Below are positions 1-8,180 of a DNA stretch of 64,000 bases, one piece after another (the stretch's first letter is position 1; every line of letters starts with the position of its first letter). Position numbers and translations under genes: made by a program. The notes below the pieces were generated by a model. It was not told where the DNA came from and searched no databases. It saw only the letters and a program-made list of their open reading frames with translations. The DNA comes from BOG-938 sp048498155. GTDB taxonomy: Bacteria > Pseudomonadota > Alphaproteobacteria > Caulobacterales > Caulobacteraceae. The stretch is taken from contig JBEHYN010000001.1 of assembly GCA_048498155.1 (NCBI GenBank), positions 120,407 to 184,406 of the forward strand, written 5' to 3'.

Positions 1-1
1 T

Positions 2-346
2 CTGGCCGCCGAACTGATGGCCGAGGCCGCCCGATTCGGCATGGACGTGCTGGTTGAGACCCACGATGAGGCCGAGATGGCCCGGGCCGTCGCTCTTGGC
101 GCGAACCTCGCGGGTGTCAACAATCGCGATCTGCGAACCTTCCAAGTGGACCTGTCGATCACCGAACGTCTGAGCGCGCGAAAGCCCGCCGAGGCCTTAT
201 TGGTCTCGGAAAGCGGCATTTTCACACCGGCCGATGCGGCACGGCTGCTTCGGGCCGGCGCCGGCGCCATGCTGGTCGGCGAAAGCCTCATGCGCCAGGT
301 GGACGTGACCGCAGCGACCCGCGCCCTGCTTGGCCACCTGGGGTAA
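2..346 (+). CDS. trpC: Indole-3-glycerol phosphate synthase, C-terminal part (5' cut by window edge)
   Basis: This is the last ~114 codons of the tryptophan-pathway enzyme that closes the indole ring of CdRP. The reading frame is open from the window edge, so the gene starts outside. The late strands of the (beta/alpha)8 barrel are recognisable: VLVETHDE, GVNNRDLRTF, VSESGIF and AMLVGESLM, the last two being the phosphate-binding end of the barrel. The stop TAA lies 73 bp before lexA and only 1 bp before the lexA -35 box, so lexA has its own promoter rather than relying on readthrough. Nothing about the visible part looks damaged. Confidence 0.93.
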   Translation: MAAELMAEAARFGMDVLVETHDEAEMARAVALGANLAGVNNRDLRTFQVDLSITERLSARKPAEALLVSESGIFTPADAARLLRAGAGAMLVGESLMRQVDVTAATRALLGHLG

Positions 347-347
347 C

Positions 348-376
348 TTGACATTAAGAAAGAACGCCTAGAGAAC
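348..376 (+). promoter_or_regulatory. lexA promoter with SOS box (GAAC-N7-GAAC)
   Basis: A perfect TTGACA (-35) at 348-353 is followed by GAAC-N7-GAAC at 362-376. Read on the minus strand the latter is GTTC-N7-GTTC, the alphaproteobacterial LexA box. The box covers the spacer and the expected -10 area (17 bp spacer gives GAGAAC), so bound LexA would block RNA polymerase. It lies 44 bp before the lexA start codon, the expected place for autorepression. The site is seen directly; repression is inferred from the known motif. Confidence 0.8.
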
Positions 377-419
377 ATTTCCAACAGTTAGCGGTTTGTT
401 CTGAAAAGGGTTCCGGGCG

Positions 420-1118
420 ATGCTCACGCGCAAACAGCACGAATTGCTCATGTTTATTCACGAGCGGATCAAGGAAACGGGCGTTTCCCCCTCCTTTGAC
501 GAAATGAAGGAAGCGCTCGACCTGGCGTCCAAATCCGGCATTCATCGGCTGATCACTGCGCTGGAGGAACGCGGTTTTCTGCGTCGCCTAGCCCACCGGG
601 CGCGAGCGCTGGAGGTGATCAAGATGCCTCAGCAAGCCACCGCCGCCTCCCCGCCCCGTGGCCGCGCGCCCTTCCGTCCGCAAGTGGTGGAAGGTGATCG
701 GTCCGGACCGGGCGACCTGCCGATAGCCAACGACGTGCGCGAGTTGCCGATTCTTGGCCGCATCGCTGCAGGCACCCCGATCGACGCCATCCAGCATGAG
801 CGCGACCGCATGCCCGTACCGGAAGCCCTGCTGGGCGCAGGCGAGCATTACATTCTGGAAGTGCAGGGCGACTCCATGATCAACGCCGGAATTCTGGACG
901 GCGATCAGGTGATCATCCGCAAGGGCGCCACCGCCAACTCAGGCGAGATCGTCGTGGCCTTGGTCATGGGCGAGGAAGCCACCCTCAAGCGCTTGCGTAA
1001 GAAGGGCGCGTCGATTGCGCTGGAGGCGGCCAACCCGGCCTATGAGACGCGCATCTTCGGACCCGATCAGGTTCAGGTTCAGGGCAAGCTGGTCGGCCTT
1101 ATTCGTCGCTATCACTGA
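420..1118 (+). CDS. lexA: LexA repressor, SOS regulator with self-cleaving protease domain
   Basis: LexA represses DNA-damage genes and cuts itself when stimulated by RecA filament. The 232-residue protein has an N-terminal winged helix (about 1-65, starting MLTRKQHELL). A long linker rich in Pro and Arg follows, then an S24 peptidase domain. The cleavage bond is Ala117-Gly118 in GRIAAGTP, the nucleophile is Ser152 in GDSM, and the general base is Lys190 in EATLKRL. The linker is longer than in E. coli LexA (202 residues), which is common in alphaproteobacteria. The gene lies behind its own SOS box, and its 3' end overlaps the convergent comEC by 20 bp. Confidence 0.97.
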   Translation: MLTRKQHELLMFIHERIKETGVSPSFDEMKEALDLASKSGIHRLITALEERGFLRRLAHRARALEVIKMPQQATAASPPRGRAPFRPQVVEGDRSGPGDLPIANDVRELPILGRIAAGTPIDAIQHERDRMPVPEALLGAGEHYILEVQGDSMINAGILDGDQVIIRKGATANSGEIVVALVMGEEATLKRLRKKGASIALEAANPAYETRIFGPDQVQVQGKLVGLIRRYH

Positions 1119-3300
1119 GGTCCAGGCCTGCCGTCCAAGGTCGTCGGCCCCGTTCATCAGCCGCCCAGCGATAGCGCCAGCCCGCTGGGACGCGGCGTAT
1201 TTCCACCGATCCGCCGCGCGAAAAGTCTGCCGCGCCCAGCACGGTCTGGGCCGCGCAGGCTTGGTCCGAAGGGGGAGGCGAACGCAAGACCACAAGCTCC
1301 GACGCCGCGCATAGCCTTTCAAACGCCTCGGCCTTGGGCGGCTTGCGCCCGGCCCACAGGCCCAGCCGCACCGGCGCTGTTGAAAAGGGAGCGCAACTCC
1401 GCCGATCACAGTCGAATAATCTGTCGTGGACCGGGTCGGCCTCCACCGGCAGTTCAAAGCCATAGCGTCTCGCCCATAAGGTTGCGGCGAACTTTTGCGC
1501 ATCAGGGCGAAGCACCACCGGATGGCCGGAGGCCATGACGGCGGCGTTCGCACCGTCCGAGGAAATCCAGATGTCGGGCGTGGGCGGGCGCGGCCACAGG
1601 TTCACGGCCAGGGCCAGCGGCAGTCCCAGCCATCGCAGCGGGCCTCGCCACAGGCAAAGCCAGAGAATGCCGATGAAGGCCATGGGCAGGGCGATCGTCG
1701 GCGCTGAGGGCAGAGTCTGCAAGGCGCCGGGCGCCTCGGCGGTCATACGGGCCAGCAACAGCATTTTGTCGATGCCCCAACTGGCTACGGCCAGCAAGCC
1801 CCCGCCCGCCCCGAACAACTGGGCGGCGGCGCCTAGGGCCAGGGCGGGCAGGATTACCAGGCTCGATAAGGGCTCAAGTAAAAGGTTGGCGGGCAGACCG
1901 TAAAGCGAGACTCGGTTGAAATGCTCAATGGCGAAAGGCGCCGTGGCCAGGCCCGCGACGACGCCCACCACGAGGCCCGCGATCAACCAGTCCTTGGCTG
2001 TCTGCAGGATGCGCAGGGCCAGCGGCGTGTTGATCGGGCGCATGGGACGGGGCCAGACTTCCGACAGGGCGACCAGGGCTGCGGTCGCGGCGTAGGACAT
2101 CTGAAAGCCCGGCTCGACCACGGCCTCGGGCTGGATGGTCAAAACGATCAAGGCCGATAGGCCCAGCCCCCGCAGCGTGATTGCCCGCCGGTCGAGCAGG
2201 ATGGCGCCGAAGGCGATGGTGGCGGTGATGGCCGCGCGCTGCGCGGGTGGCGGAGCACCGGAAACAACCAGATATAATCCGATGGCGCCCAGCGCCAGAA
2301 CGGCGGCCAGCTTCTTGCCGTTCACCCGCACCGCGAGCCACGGCCATAGGGAGATGAGTAGGCGGATGGCGAAGAAGACGAAGCCGCCGACGATGGCCAT
2401 GTGCATGCCCGAGATCGACAGGATGTGCGAGATGCCGGCGTTACGCATCTCATTGGTGTCGGTCTGGCTGATCGAATAGTCCTGACCGGTCACCATGGCG
2501 GCGGCGACGCCCCCCGTCGGTTGGCCCATGCGCGCGATGATCGCTTGCGTCAGGGACCAGCGCGCTCGGTTGATCCCCAATTGCAGCGCCAGCCGCCAAG
2601 GCGGCGCCGGCAAGTTGATGACCTGGGGCGGCTTCAAAGCCACGCCTACGCCGCCGACCCCGATAAAATAGGCGCTGCGGGCGAAATCAAACGCGCCCGG
2701 AGCGGCCGGCGGCGGAGGCGGGTTAAGCAGGGCAATAAACCGGACAGCGGCCCCAGGACCAATCACGCTGTCGTCCTTAACGGTGATACGCAGGCGTTTG
2801 GGGAGCCGGTCAGCGGGTGTTGAGCCGACATGGGTGGGCGCTATGAGCAAACGCGGACCGGTCGTCCCGCGCCCCGCCAAGTCCACAACCCAGCCCTCAA
2901 CGCGCACACCTGCCAGAGGCGGACTGACCGGGCCTCGCATCTCTAGGGTCTGCAGCTTGCCGCTGAGCACTCCGCAAGCCGCGAAGGCCAGCAACAGCGC
3001 CACGGCGGCTGGGACCGGAGCCCTGCCCCATCGCCGCAATGCCGCCGCTAGAACGATCGCGATCAATACGAGGGCCAAGGTCGCAGGCAGGCCCGGTTCG
3101 GTCTTTAGGGCAAAATAGGTCGCGCACCCGCAGCCGAATGCGACTGGCGACCACAGGGACCAGCGGTCAACCTGGGCCTGCCCCTGACGCAAAATCCACG
3201 CGAGAATTTCTCGCGCACTAGGAGGGCTCCAAGTGCGCGTGTTAAGAGGCGCCGCCTCTTTCAATTGGACATCGATGCCCGCACCCTCAGACGTCGTCAC
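1099..3300 (-). CDS. comEC: ComEC/Rec2-type DNA-uptake channel protein
   Basis: This is a polytopic inner-membrane protein of the ComEC family, which moves single-stranded DNA into the cytoplasm during natural transformation. An N-terminal DUF4131-like soluble/TM part (about 20-230) is followed by the Competence domain, with ISHILSISGMHMAIVGGF near residue 290 and many hydrophobic helices. A C-terminal domain of about 180 residues resembles the metallo-beta-lactamase region but shows no HxHxDH motif, as in many alphaproteobacterial members. The start is uncertain: a GTG at 3300 is used here, and a TTG at 3264 or an in-frame start at 3363 are alternatives. All lie in or across the 5' end of divergent gltX. 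No other competence gene is in the window. Confidence 0.88.
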   Translation of the reverse strand: MTTSEGAGIDVQLKEAAPLNTRTWSPPSAREILAWILRQGQAQVDRWSLWSPVAFGCGCATYFALKTEPGLPATLALVLIAIVLAAALRRWGRAPVPAAVALLLAFAACGVLSGKLQTLEMRGPVSPPLAGVRVEGWVVDLAGRGTTGPRLLIAPTHVGSTPADRLPKRLRITVKDDSVIGPGAAVRFIALLNPPPPPAAPGAFDFARSAYFIGVGGVGVALKPPQVINLPAPPWRLALQLGINRARWSLTQAIIARMGQPTGGVAAAMVTGQDYSISQTDTNEMRNAGISHILSISGMHMAIVGGFVFFAIRLLISLWPWLAVRVNGKKLAAVLALGAIGLYLVVSGAPPPAQRAAITATIAFGAILLDRRAITLRGLGLSALIVLTIQPEAVVEPGFQMSYAATAALVALSEVWPRPMRPINTPLALRILQTAKDWLIAGLVVGVVAGLATAPFAIEHFNRVSLYGLPANLLLEPLSSLVILPALALGAAAQLFGAGGGLLAVASWGIDKMLLLARMTAEAPGALQTLPSAPTIALPMAFIGILWLCLWRGPLRWLGLPLALAVNLWPRPPTPDIWISSDGANAAVMASGHPVVLRPDAQKFAATLWARRYGFELPVEADPVHDRLFDCDRRSCAPFSTAPVRLGLWAGRKPPKAEAFERLCAASELVVLRSPPPSDQACAAQTVLGAADFSRGGSVEIRRVPAGWRYRWAADERGRRPWTAGLDLSDSDE

Positions 3301-4681
3301 GCGCTTTGCCCCGTCCCCTACGGGCTCTTTGCATATAGGAGGCGCGCGCACCGCCTTGTTCAACTGGCTTTACGCCCGGCACACAGGCGGAAAGTTCCTA
3401 TTGCGCGTAGAAGATACAGATCGCGAGCGTTCTACGCCCGATGCGGTCAAGGCCATTTTCGATGGTCTGGGCTGGCTGGGTCTGGAGCCGGACGCCCCGC
3501 CGGTTTTCCAGTTCGCCCGCGCGGACCGCCACCGCCAGGCGGTGCAGATGCTGTTGGACCGTGGGTTGGCCTACCGCTGCTACATGAGCGTGGAAGAGCT
3601 GGAGATTGAGCGCGTGAAAGCCCGCGCCGAAGGCCGCGCTATCCGTTCGGCTTGGCGCGAGCGGGAGGAAGATCGAACAAACCAGCCCTTCGTGGTCCGC
3701 TTCAAGGGACCTTTGGACGGCGAAACCGTGGTTGATGACTTGGTCAAAGGCCCTGTTCGCTTTCAAAACAAGGAGTTGGACGACCTGGTCCTGCTGCGTT
3801 CGGACGGCGCCCCAACCTACAATCTGGCGGTGGTGGTGGATGACCACGACATGGGCGTCACTCACGTCATCCGCGGCGACGATCATTTGAACAACGCTGC
3901 GCGCCAATCGCTCATCTACGAGGCGCTTGACCTGCCAAAGCCAAGCTTTGGTCATATCCCGCTGATCCACGGCCCCGACGGCGCCAAACTTTCCAAGCGT
4001 CATGGGGCCCAGGCAGTGGGGGAATTCGCGGATATGGGATATCTGCCCGAGGGCATGCGCAACTACTTAGCCCGGTTGGGCTGGGGTCACGGCGACGACG
4101 AGATCTTTTCCGATGATCAGGCCGTAGCTTGGTTTGATGTGGCCGACGTCGTGCGCGCGCCCGCTCGTCTGGACTGGGCCAAGCTCAATCACGTCAATGG
4201 CCATTATCTTCGCCGCGCCGACGACCACCGCCTCGCCCTATTGACGGCGCAAGTGCATGTGGGTCGCGGCGTGGCGGCTCACGATGATCTGCTGCTCCGG
4301 CTGCGGGCCGCCATTCCCTTGGTCAAGGAAGGCGCCAAGACCGTGCTTGAACTGGCCGACCTGACGGTGTTCGCCATCAAGACCCGCCCCTTGATCTTGG
4401 ACGCCAAGATCCAGGGGTTGCTCGTCGAAGACACCCTCGAGCGCCTCGGACGATTGACGAAAATTCTTGAAAAACATCAGGACTGGACAGCATCGAGCCT
4501 GGAGGCGGCCCTGAAGGACTTCGCGGCGATGGAGGGGGTGGGCATGGGTAAATTCGGACCTGCTCTGCGCGGCGTGCTGAGCGGAGGCGCCACCGCGCCC
4601 GACCTGGCGAGCTGCTTGGCGGCGCTCGGTCCGCAGGAGAGCGTGGGCCGACTAAAGGATGCTCTTTTCGCCGTTCATTAA
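3233..4681 (+). CDS. gltX: Glutamate--tRNA ligase
   Basis: This class I aminoacyl-tRNA synthetase charges tRNA-Glu. The ATP-binding signature is FAPSPTGSLHIGGARTA near residues 25-42 and the KMSKS-like loop is KLSKRHG near residue 250. The C-terminal anticodon-binding helical domain fills the last ~150 residues. The GTG start at 3233 has a strong Shine-Dalgarno AGGAGGG six bases upstream. An ATG at 3275, just before the conserved VVTRFAPSPTG, matches the usual family N-terminus but has no visible ribosome site, so the extra 14 residues may or may not be made. Family length is ~470 residues and either start fits. Confidence 0.96.
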   Translation: MRVLRGAASFNWTSMPAPSDVVTRFAPSPTGSLHIGGARTALFNWLYARHTGGKFLLRVEDTDRERSTPDAVKAIFDGLGWLGLEPDAPPVFQFARADRHRQAVQMLLDRGLAYRCYMSVEELEIERVKARAEGRAIRSAWREREEDRTNQPFVVRFKGPLDGETVVDDLVKGPVRFQNKELDDLVLLRSDGAPTYNLAVVVDDHDMGVTHVIRGDDHLNNAARQSLIYEALDLPKPSFGHIPLIHGPDGAKLSKRHGAQAVGEFADMGYLPEGMRNYLARLGWGHGDDEIFSDDQAVAWFDVADVVRAPARLDWAKLNHVNGHYLRRADDHRLALLTAQVHVGRGVAAHDDLLLRLRAAIPLVKEGAKTVLELADLTVFAIKTRPLILDAKIQGLLVEDTLERLGRLTKILEKHQDWTASSLEAALKDFAAMEGVGMGKFGPALRGVLSGGATAPDLASCLAALGPQESVGRLKDALFAVH

Positions 4682-4747
4682 GACGCTATAACGCAATGCA
4701 GCATTGTCGTGCACAGACAGCGACACTAGGCTCATGAGGCAAGGGGA

Positions 4748-6046
4748 ATGGACAAAATGACAGATACAGGCTCCGCCTCGCTGACGGTCGGCGACAAGAC
4801 CATCAGCCTGCCTATTCTCAAGGGCAGCATCGGTCCCGACGCGATCGATGTGCGTAAGCTTTACGCGGAGACCGACGCCTTTACCTTCGATCCCGGATTC
4901 ACCTCCACTGCATCTTGTGAAAGCGCCATCACGTTCATCGACGGCGACAAGGGCGTGCTGCTGCATCGCGGCTATCCGATCGATCAACTGGCCAAGAACT
5001 CTACCTTCCTGGAAGTCTGCTATCTGCTGATCAACGGCGAGCTGCCCAATGCCGTCCAATATGCCGAGTTCGAACGCAGCATCACCATGCACACCATGTT
5101 GCATGATCAGTTTGATCGGTTTTTCCAAGGGTTCCGGCGCGACGCACACCCCATGGCGATCATGACCGCCTCGGTCGGCGCCCTGTCGGCCTTCTATCAT
5201 GACAGCCTGGACGTCAATAATGCGGAGCACCGGCGTATTTCGGTGATCCGCATGATCGCCAAAATCCCCACGATTGCAGCGCGCACCTATAAATATTCAA
5301 TCGGCCAACCGTTCGTGACCCCACTGAACGAATTGGGTTACGCCGAAAACTTTCTGCGCATGTGCTTCGCGGTGCCGGCGGAGACCTACAAGGGCAATCC
5401 GGTGCTCGAGCGGGCGATGGACCGTATCTTCATCCTGCACGCCGACCACGAGCAGAACGCTTCCACCTCCACTGTCCGCTTGGCCGGATCGACAGGGGCC
5501 AATCCCTTCGCCTGTATCGCGGCGGGCATTGCGGCTCTGTGGGGCCCGGCGCACGGCGGGGCCAACGAGGAAGCCCTAAACATGCTGCGCGAGATCGGTA
5601 CGCCCGAACGGGTGCCCGAATATGTGCAGGGCGTGAAGGACCGCAAATACCGCCTGATGGGCTTTGGCCACCGGGTCTATAAGAACTACGACCCGCGCGC
5701 TAAAGTCATGCAGGAAACCTGCCATGAAGTGCTGGAGGCCGTGGGCGACGCCAACGATCCTCTATTGCAGGTGGCTATGGAGTTGGAGCGGATCGCGCTG
5801 AGCGACGACTACTTCATCAGCCGCAAGCTCTACCCGAATATCGACTTCTATTCCGGCATCACCCTGAGCGCGATGGGCTTCCCAAGCGACATGTTCACCG
5901 TTCTGTTCGCCTTGGCGCGGACCGTCGGCTGGATTTCCCAATGGCAGGAAATGATCGCCGATCCCCAGCAGAAGATCGGCCGGCCGCGCCAACTCTATAC
6001 CGGAGCCCCCTATCGCGACTTCGTGCCCGTCGAAAAGCGAACCTGA
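4748..6046 (+). CDS. gltA: Citrate synthase (type II, hexameric)
   Basis: The enzyme condenses oxaloacetate and acetyl-CoA at the entry of the TCA cycle. The 432-residue length and an N-terminal beta domain (about 1-60) are typical of the Gram-negative type II enzyme. The active site is visible: His in AHGGANEE near 268, His in FGHRVYKNYDPRAK near 306, and Asp in NIDFYSG near 364. AGGGGA lies just upstream of the ATG. The stop TGA abuts the stop of convergent lpxB with no spacer, so the two genes must share or lack a terminator there. Confidence 0.98.
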   Translation: MDKMTDTGSASLTVGDKTISLPILKGSIGPDAIDVRKLYAETDAFTFDPGFTSTASCESAITFIDGDKGVLLHRGYPIDQLAKNSTFLEVCYLLINGELPNAVQYAEFERSITMHTMLHDQFDRFFQGFRRDAHPMAIMTASVGALSAFYHDSLDVNNAEHRRISVIRMIAKIPTIAARTYKYSIGQPFVTPLNELGYAENFLRMCFAVPAETYKGNPVLERAMDRIFILHADHEQNASTSTVRLAGSTGANPFACIAAGIAALWGPAHGGANEEALNMLREIGTPERVPEYVQGVKDRKYRLMGFGHRVYKNYDPRAKVMQETCHEVLEAVGDANDPLLQVAMELERIALSDDYFISRKLYPNIDFYSGITLSAMGFPSDMFTVLFALARTVGWISQWQEMIADPQQKIGRPRQLYTGAPYRDFVPVEKRT

Positions 6047-7228
6047 TTAGGCGCGCGAGGTGTCCAAGCCTCTGGCCTTAAGCAGGCCTAGAACTGCCTC
6101 TGCGGCCCGCTGACCGGGATCTGGGCCGTCCCGTGGGCCCAGTAGGGCGAGCGCTGCGGTTTGGGCGGCGATTTGTTCGGCGCGCAGCGGCGCGCTGTCC
6201 AGGCGCGCGGCCAGCGCCCCAGCCAGGGCCGGGCCGGTGCACTGCTCCTGAATGAACTCCGGAGCGACCGAGCGGTCGGCGGCGATGTTCAGCAAGGTGA
6301 TATAGCGGGTCTTGATCATCCGCCTGATTAGGAAGGCGCTCAGTGCGCTCACCTTATAGGCCACCACCATGGGGCAATGGGCGACGGCCAACTCTGTCGT
6401 CACCGTGCCGCTGCAGGCCAAGGCCACGGTGGCGGCGCGCACGGCGTCCTGTTTTAAGCTTTCGCCCTCCAGCACGTGAGGGAGGTGCGGCCATTTGGCC
6501 GCCTCGGCCTTGACTGCCTCCGCCACGCCGGGCGCCGCAGCCACCACAATCTGCAGCGCCGGGCGGGTCTGTTTCAATAAGGCCGCCGCCTCGCCGAACG
6601 GCGGCATCATCCGAGCGATTTCCCCCGGACGACTACCGGGCAAGATCAAGAGAATTTGGTCATCCTTGTCCGCCCCGAGGCGATGGCGAGTGCGTTCGGG
6701 ATGGGCGTCGGGAGTGAAGGCCAGGGCTGGATGGCCGACCTTGGTCACCACCAGACCCTCGCGCTCAAAGAACGGAGCGTCGAAGGCCAGGATCGACAGT
6801 AGGTGATCAAAGGTGCGGGCAAGCGTCTTGGCCCGGCCGGGCCGGGCGGCCCAGACCTGTGGCCCGACATATTTGATCAGCAAAAGGCCTGGGTTTTGCC
6901 GTCTGAGCCGCTGACCGACCCGCAGGGTGAACCCCCAGGAGTCGATCAATACCGCCGCGACCGGCTTTTCCCGCGACGCAAGGGCTGCGGTCTGATCGGC
7001 GCGGGCCACGACGCGAGGATAGGCTTTCACGCCTTCGGCCCAGCCCCAGATCGACAGATCGGTGATGTCGAACAGACTATCCAGACCCTCGGCCTTCATC
7101 TGCTCGCCCCCGACGCCGATGAACCGCACATTGCGGCCGAGCTTTTGGCGCAAAGCGGCCATCAGCCCTGCGCCGAGCGCATCGCCCGAGGGCTCGGCCG
7201 CCACCAGCATGATGCAGAGGGGCGCCAT
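6047..7228 (-). CDS. lpxB: Lipid-A-disaccharide synthase
   Basis: LpxB is the GT19 glycosyltransferase that joins UDP-2,3-diacylglucosamine to lipid X, releasing UDP, on the inner face of the cytoplasmic membrane. The 393-residue protein has the family signatures: an N-terminal VAAEPSGDALGAGLM block, GVGGEQM, YVGPQVWAARPGR near residue 125, and LPGSRPGEI near residue 200 with an SGTVTTELA nucleotide-binding block near residue 275. It is the last gene of the lpx run and starts 3 bp after lpxI ends, so it is almost surely translated from the same message. Confidence 0.97.
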   Translation of the reverse strand: MAPLCIMLVAAEPSGDALGAGLMAALRQKLGRNVRFIGVGGEQMKAEGLDSLFDITDLSIWGWAEGVKAYPRVVARADQTAALASREKPVAAVLIDSWGFTLRVGQRLRRQNPGLLLIKYVGPQVWAARPGRAKTLARTFDHLLSILAFDAPFFEREGLVVTKVGHPALAFTPDAHPERTRHRLGADKDDQILLILPGSRPGEIARMMPPFGEAAALLKQTRPALQIVVAAAPGVAEAVKAEAAKWPHLPHVLEGESLKQDAVRAATVALACSGTVTTELAVAHCPMVVAYKVSALSAFLIRRMIKTRYITLLNIAADRSVAPEFIQEQCTGPALAGALAARLDSAPLRAEQIAAQTAALALLGPRDGPDPGQRAAEAVLGLLKARGLDTSRA

Positions 7229-7231
7229 GGA

Positions 7232-8062
7232 TCAGGCGTCCTGGCCGTAGATAAACAGGCCCATCCGATTCGCAGTTTCGATTACAGCGGCGCGGTCCAT
7301 AATCAAGGTCCGGCCGGTCTCTCCTGCAATGCCCGCCAGCCCTGCTCGTGCGGCGCCTTCGACGGTCGCCACGCCGATGGTGGGCAAATCTATTCGTTGT
7401 TCCTGCTCGGGCTTGCAGCGCTTGACCAGGACGCCCTTGAGGTCGCCCGGTGCGCCTCTGAGCGGACGAGGCAGTTCGGCGCAACGCGCGAGCATGGCGT
7501 CCGTTCCTTCCTGCGCTTCCACAGCCAGGACTAGGCCCCGACAGACGACGACCCCCTGCCCTATGTCCAGCCGGCCGATCTGTGCGGCGACCTCAAAACC
7601 CAGGGTCAGGTCCGCCAGATCTTCGCCCTGGGGCGTCAGCCGGCCAAGCGCCCCCCGGCCGAGGGTCAGGGCGCCGGAGACTTCGTGGGCGCCCTCTACG
7701 GCAAACCCCTCCTGCTCGAACTGACGAACGATATAACGCAAGAGGGCGTCTTCGCCCTTGCGAGCCGCCAAGAGCGCCCCGGGCAGGACCGCGACGCCGC
7801 GTCGATCCAGCTTCAGCGCGCTGAAATCCGGCCGATTGACCTTGCCAGCGAGGCAGACCGCCTCACACCCGGCTGCGCGCAGCAGATCGAAGCATTTCTG
7901 AAACTCGCCCAGACCGACCTCGCCGCCCGCATAGGCGCCCAGGCCGGGGTCAGCGAAACCCTTCAACCGAATCACGATGAACGGTCTGTCCGATTGCAGA
8001 CATTGCTCGGCCAGGGCCAAGGGCAGGCCGCCCCCGCCTGCGATCAATCCGAGTTTGGTCAC
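7232..8062 (-). CDS. lpxI: UDP-2,3-diacylglucosamine pyrophosphatase, LpxI type
   Basis: LpxI (formerly DUF1009) hydrolyses UDP-2,3-diacylglucosamine to lipid X and UMP. It replaces the unrelated LpxH of enterobacteria and is typical of alphaproteobacteria. The 276-residue protein starts MTKLGLIAGGGGLPLALAE, shows CLAGKVNRPDFS in the middle, and has the C-terminal PTIGVATVEGAARAGLAGIA region with DRAAVIETA. No calcineurin-type metal motif is present, which excludes LpxH. A short region with two hairpins separates it from upstream lpxA; downstream lpxB follows after 3 bp. Confidence 0.94.
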   Translation of the reverse strand: MTKLGLIAGGGGLPLALAEQCLQSDRPFIVIRLKGFADPGLGAYAGGEVGLGEFQKCFDLLRAAGCEAVCLAGKVNRPDFSALKLDRRGVAVLPGALLAARKGEDALLRYIVRQFEQEGFAVEGAHEVSGALTLGRGALGRLTPQGEDLADLTLGFEVAAQIGRLDIGQGVVVCRGLVLAVEAQEGTDAMLARCAELPRPLRGAPGDLKGVLVKRCKPEQEQRIDLPTIGVATVEGAARAGLAGIAGETGRTLIMDRAAVIETANRMGLFIYGQDA

Positions 8063-8073
8063 GTTAGACCCTT

Positions 8074-8103
8074 TCTGGTTTTGATGGAATCATCAAAACC
8101 AGA
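8074..8103. repeat. Perfect 13-bp hairpin between lpxA and lpxI
   Basis: TCTGGTTTTGATG at 8074-8086 and CATCAAAACCAGA at 8091-8103 are exact inverted copies around a GAAT loop. The element sits 11 bp upstream of the lpxI start on the transcribed strand, close to where the ribosome site would be. It could be an intergenic repeat, a processing site or a weak attenuator. There is no clear U-tract in the minus-strand direction. Confidence 0.7.
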
Positions 8104-8128
8104 CAAAAAGGTCCTGTAATCATAATCT

Positions 8129-8180
8129 TAGAGCATGTTCTGACGGCAAAACCGCGCGCACTTTTGCCTAACATGCTCTA
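8129..8180. repeat. Nested palindromic repeat of the AGAGCATG...CATGCTCT type
   Basis: The outer arms TAGAGCATGTT (8129-8139) and AACATGCTCTA (8170-8180) pair perfectly. Inside them GGCAAAA (8145-8151) pairs with TTTTGCC (8162-8168) around a CG-rich loop. This layout, with AGAGCATG ends and an inner A-rich/T-rich stem, matches from memory the abundant palindromic intergenic repeats of rhizobia and relatives. The right end supplies the TAG stop codon of lpxA. Confidence 0.65.

Noticed and set aside
398..413. GTTC...GTTC just upstream of lexA
   Set aside because: The spacing is 8, not 7; the correct LexA box is the GAAC-N7-GAAC at 362-376.
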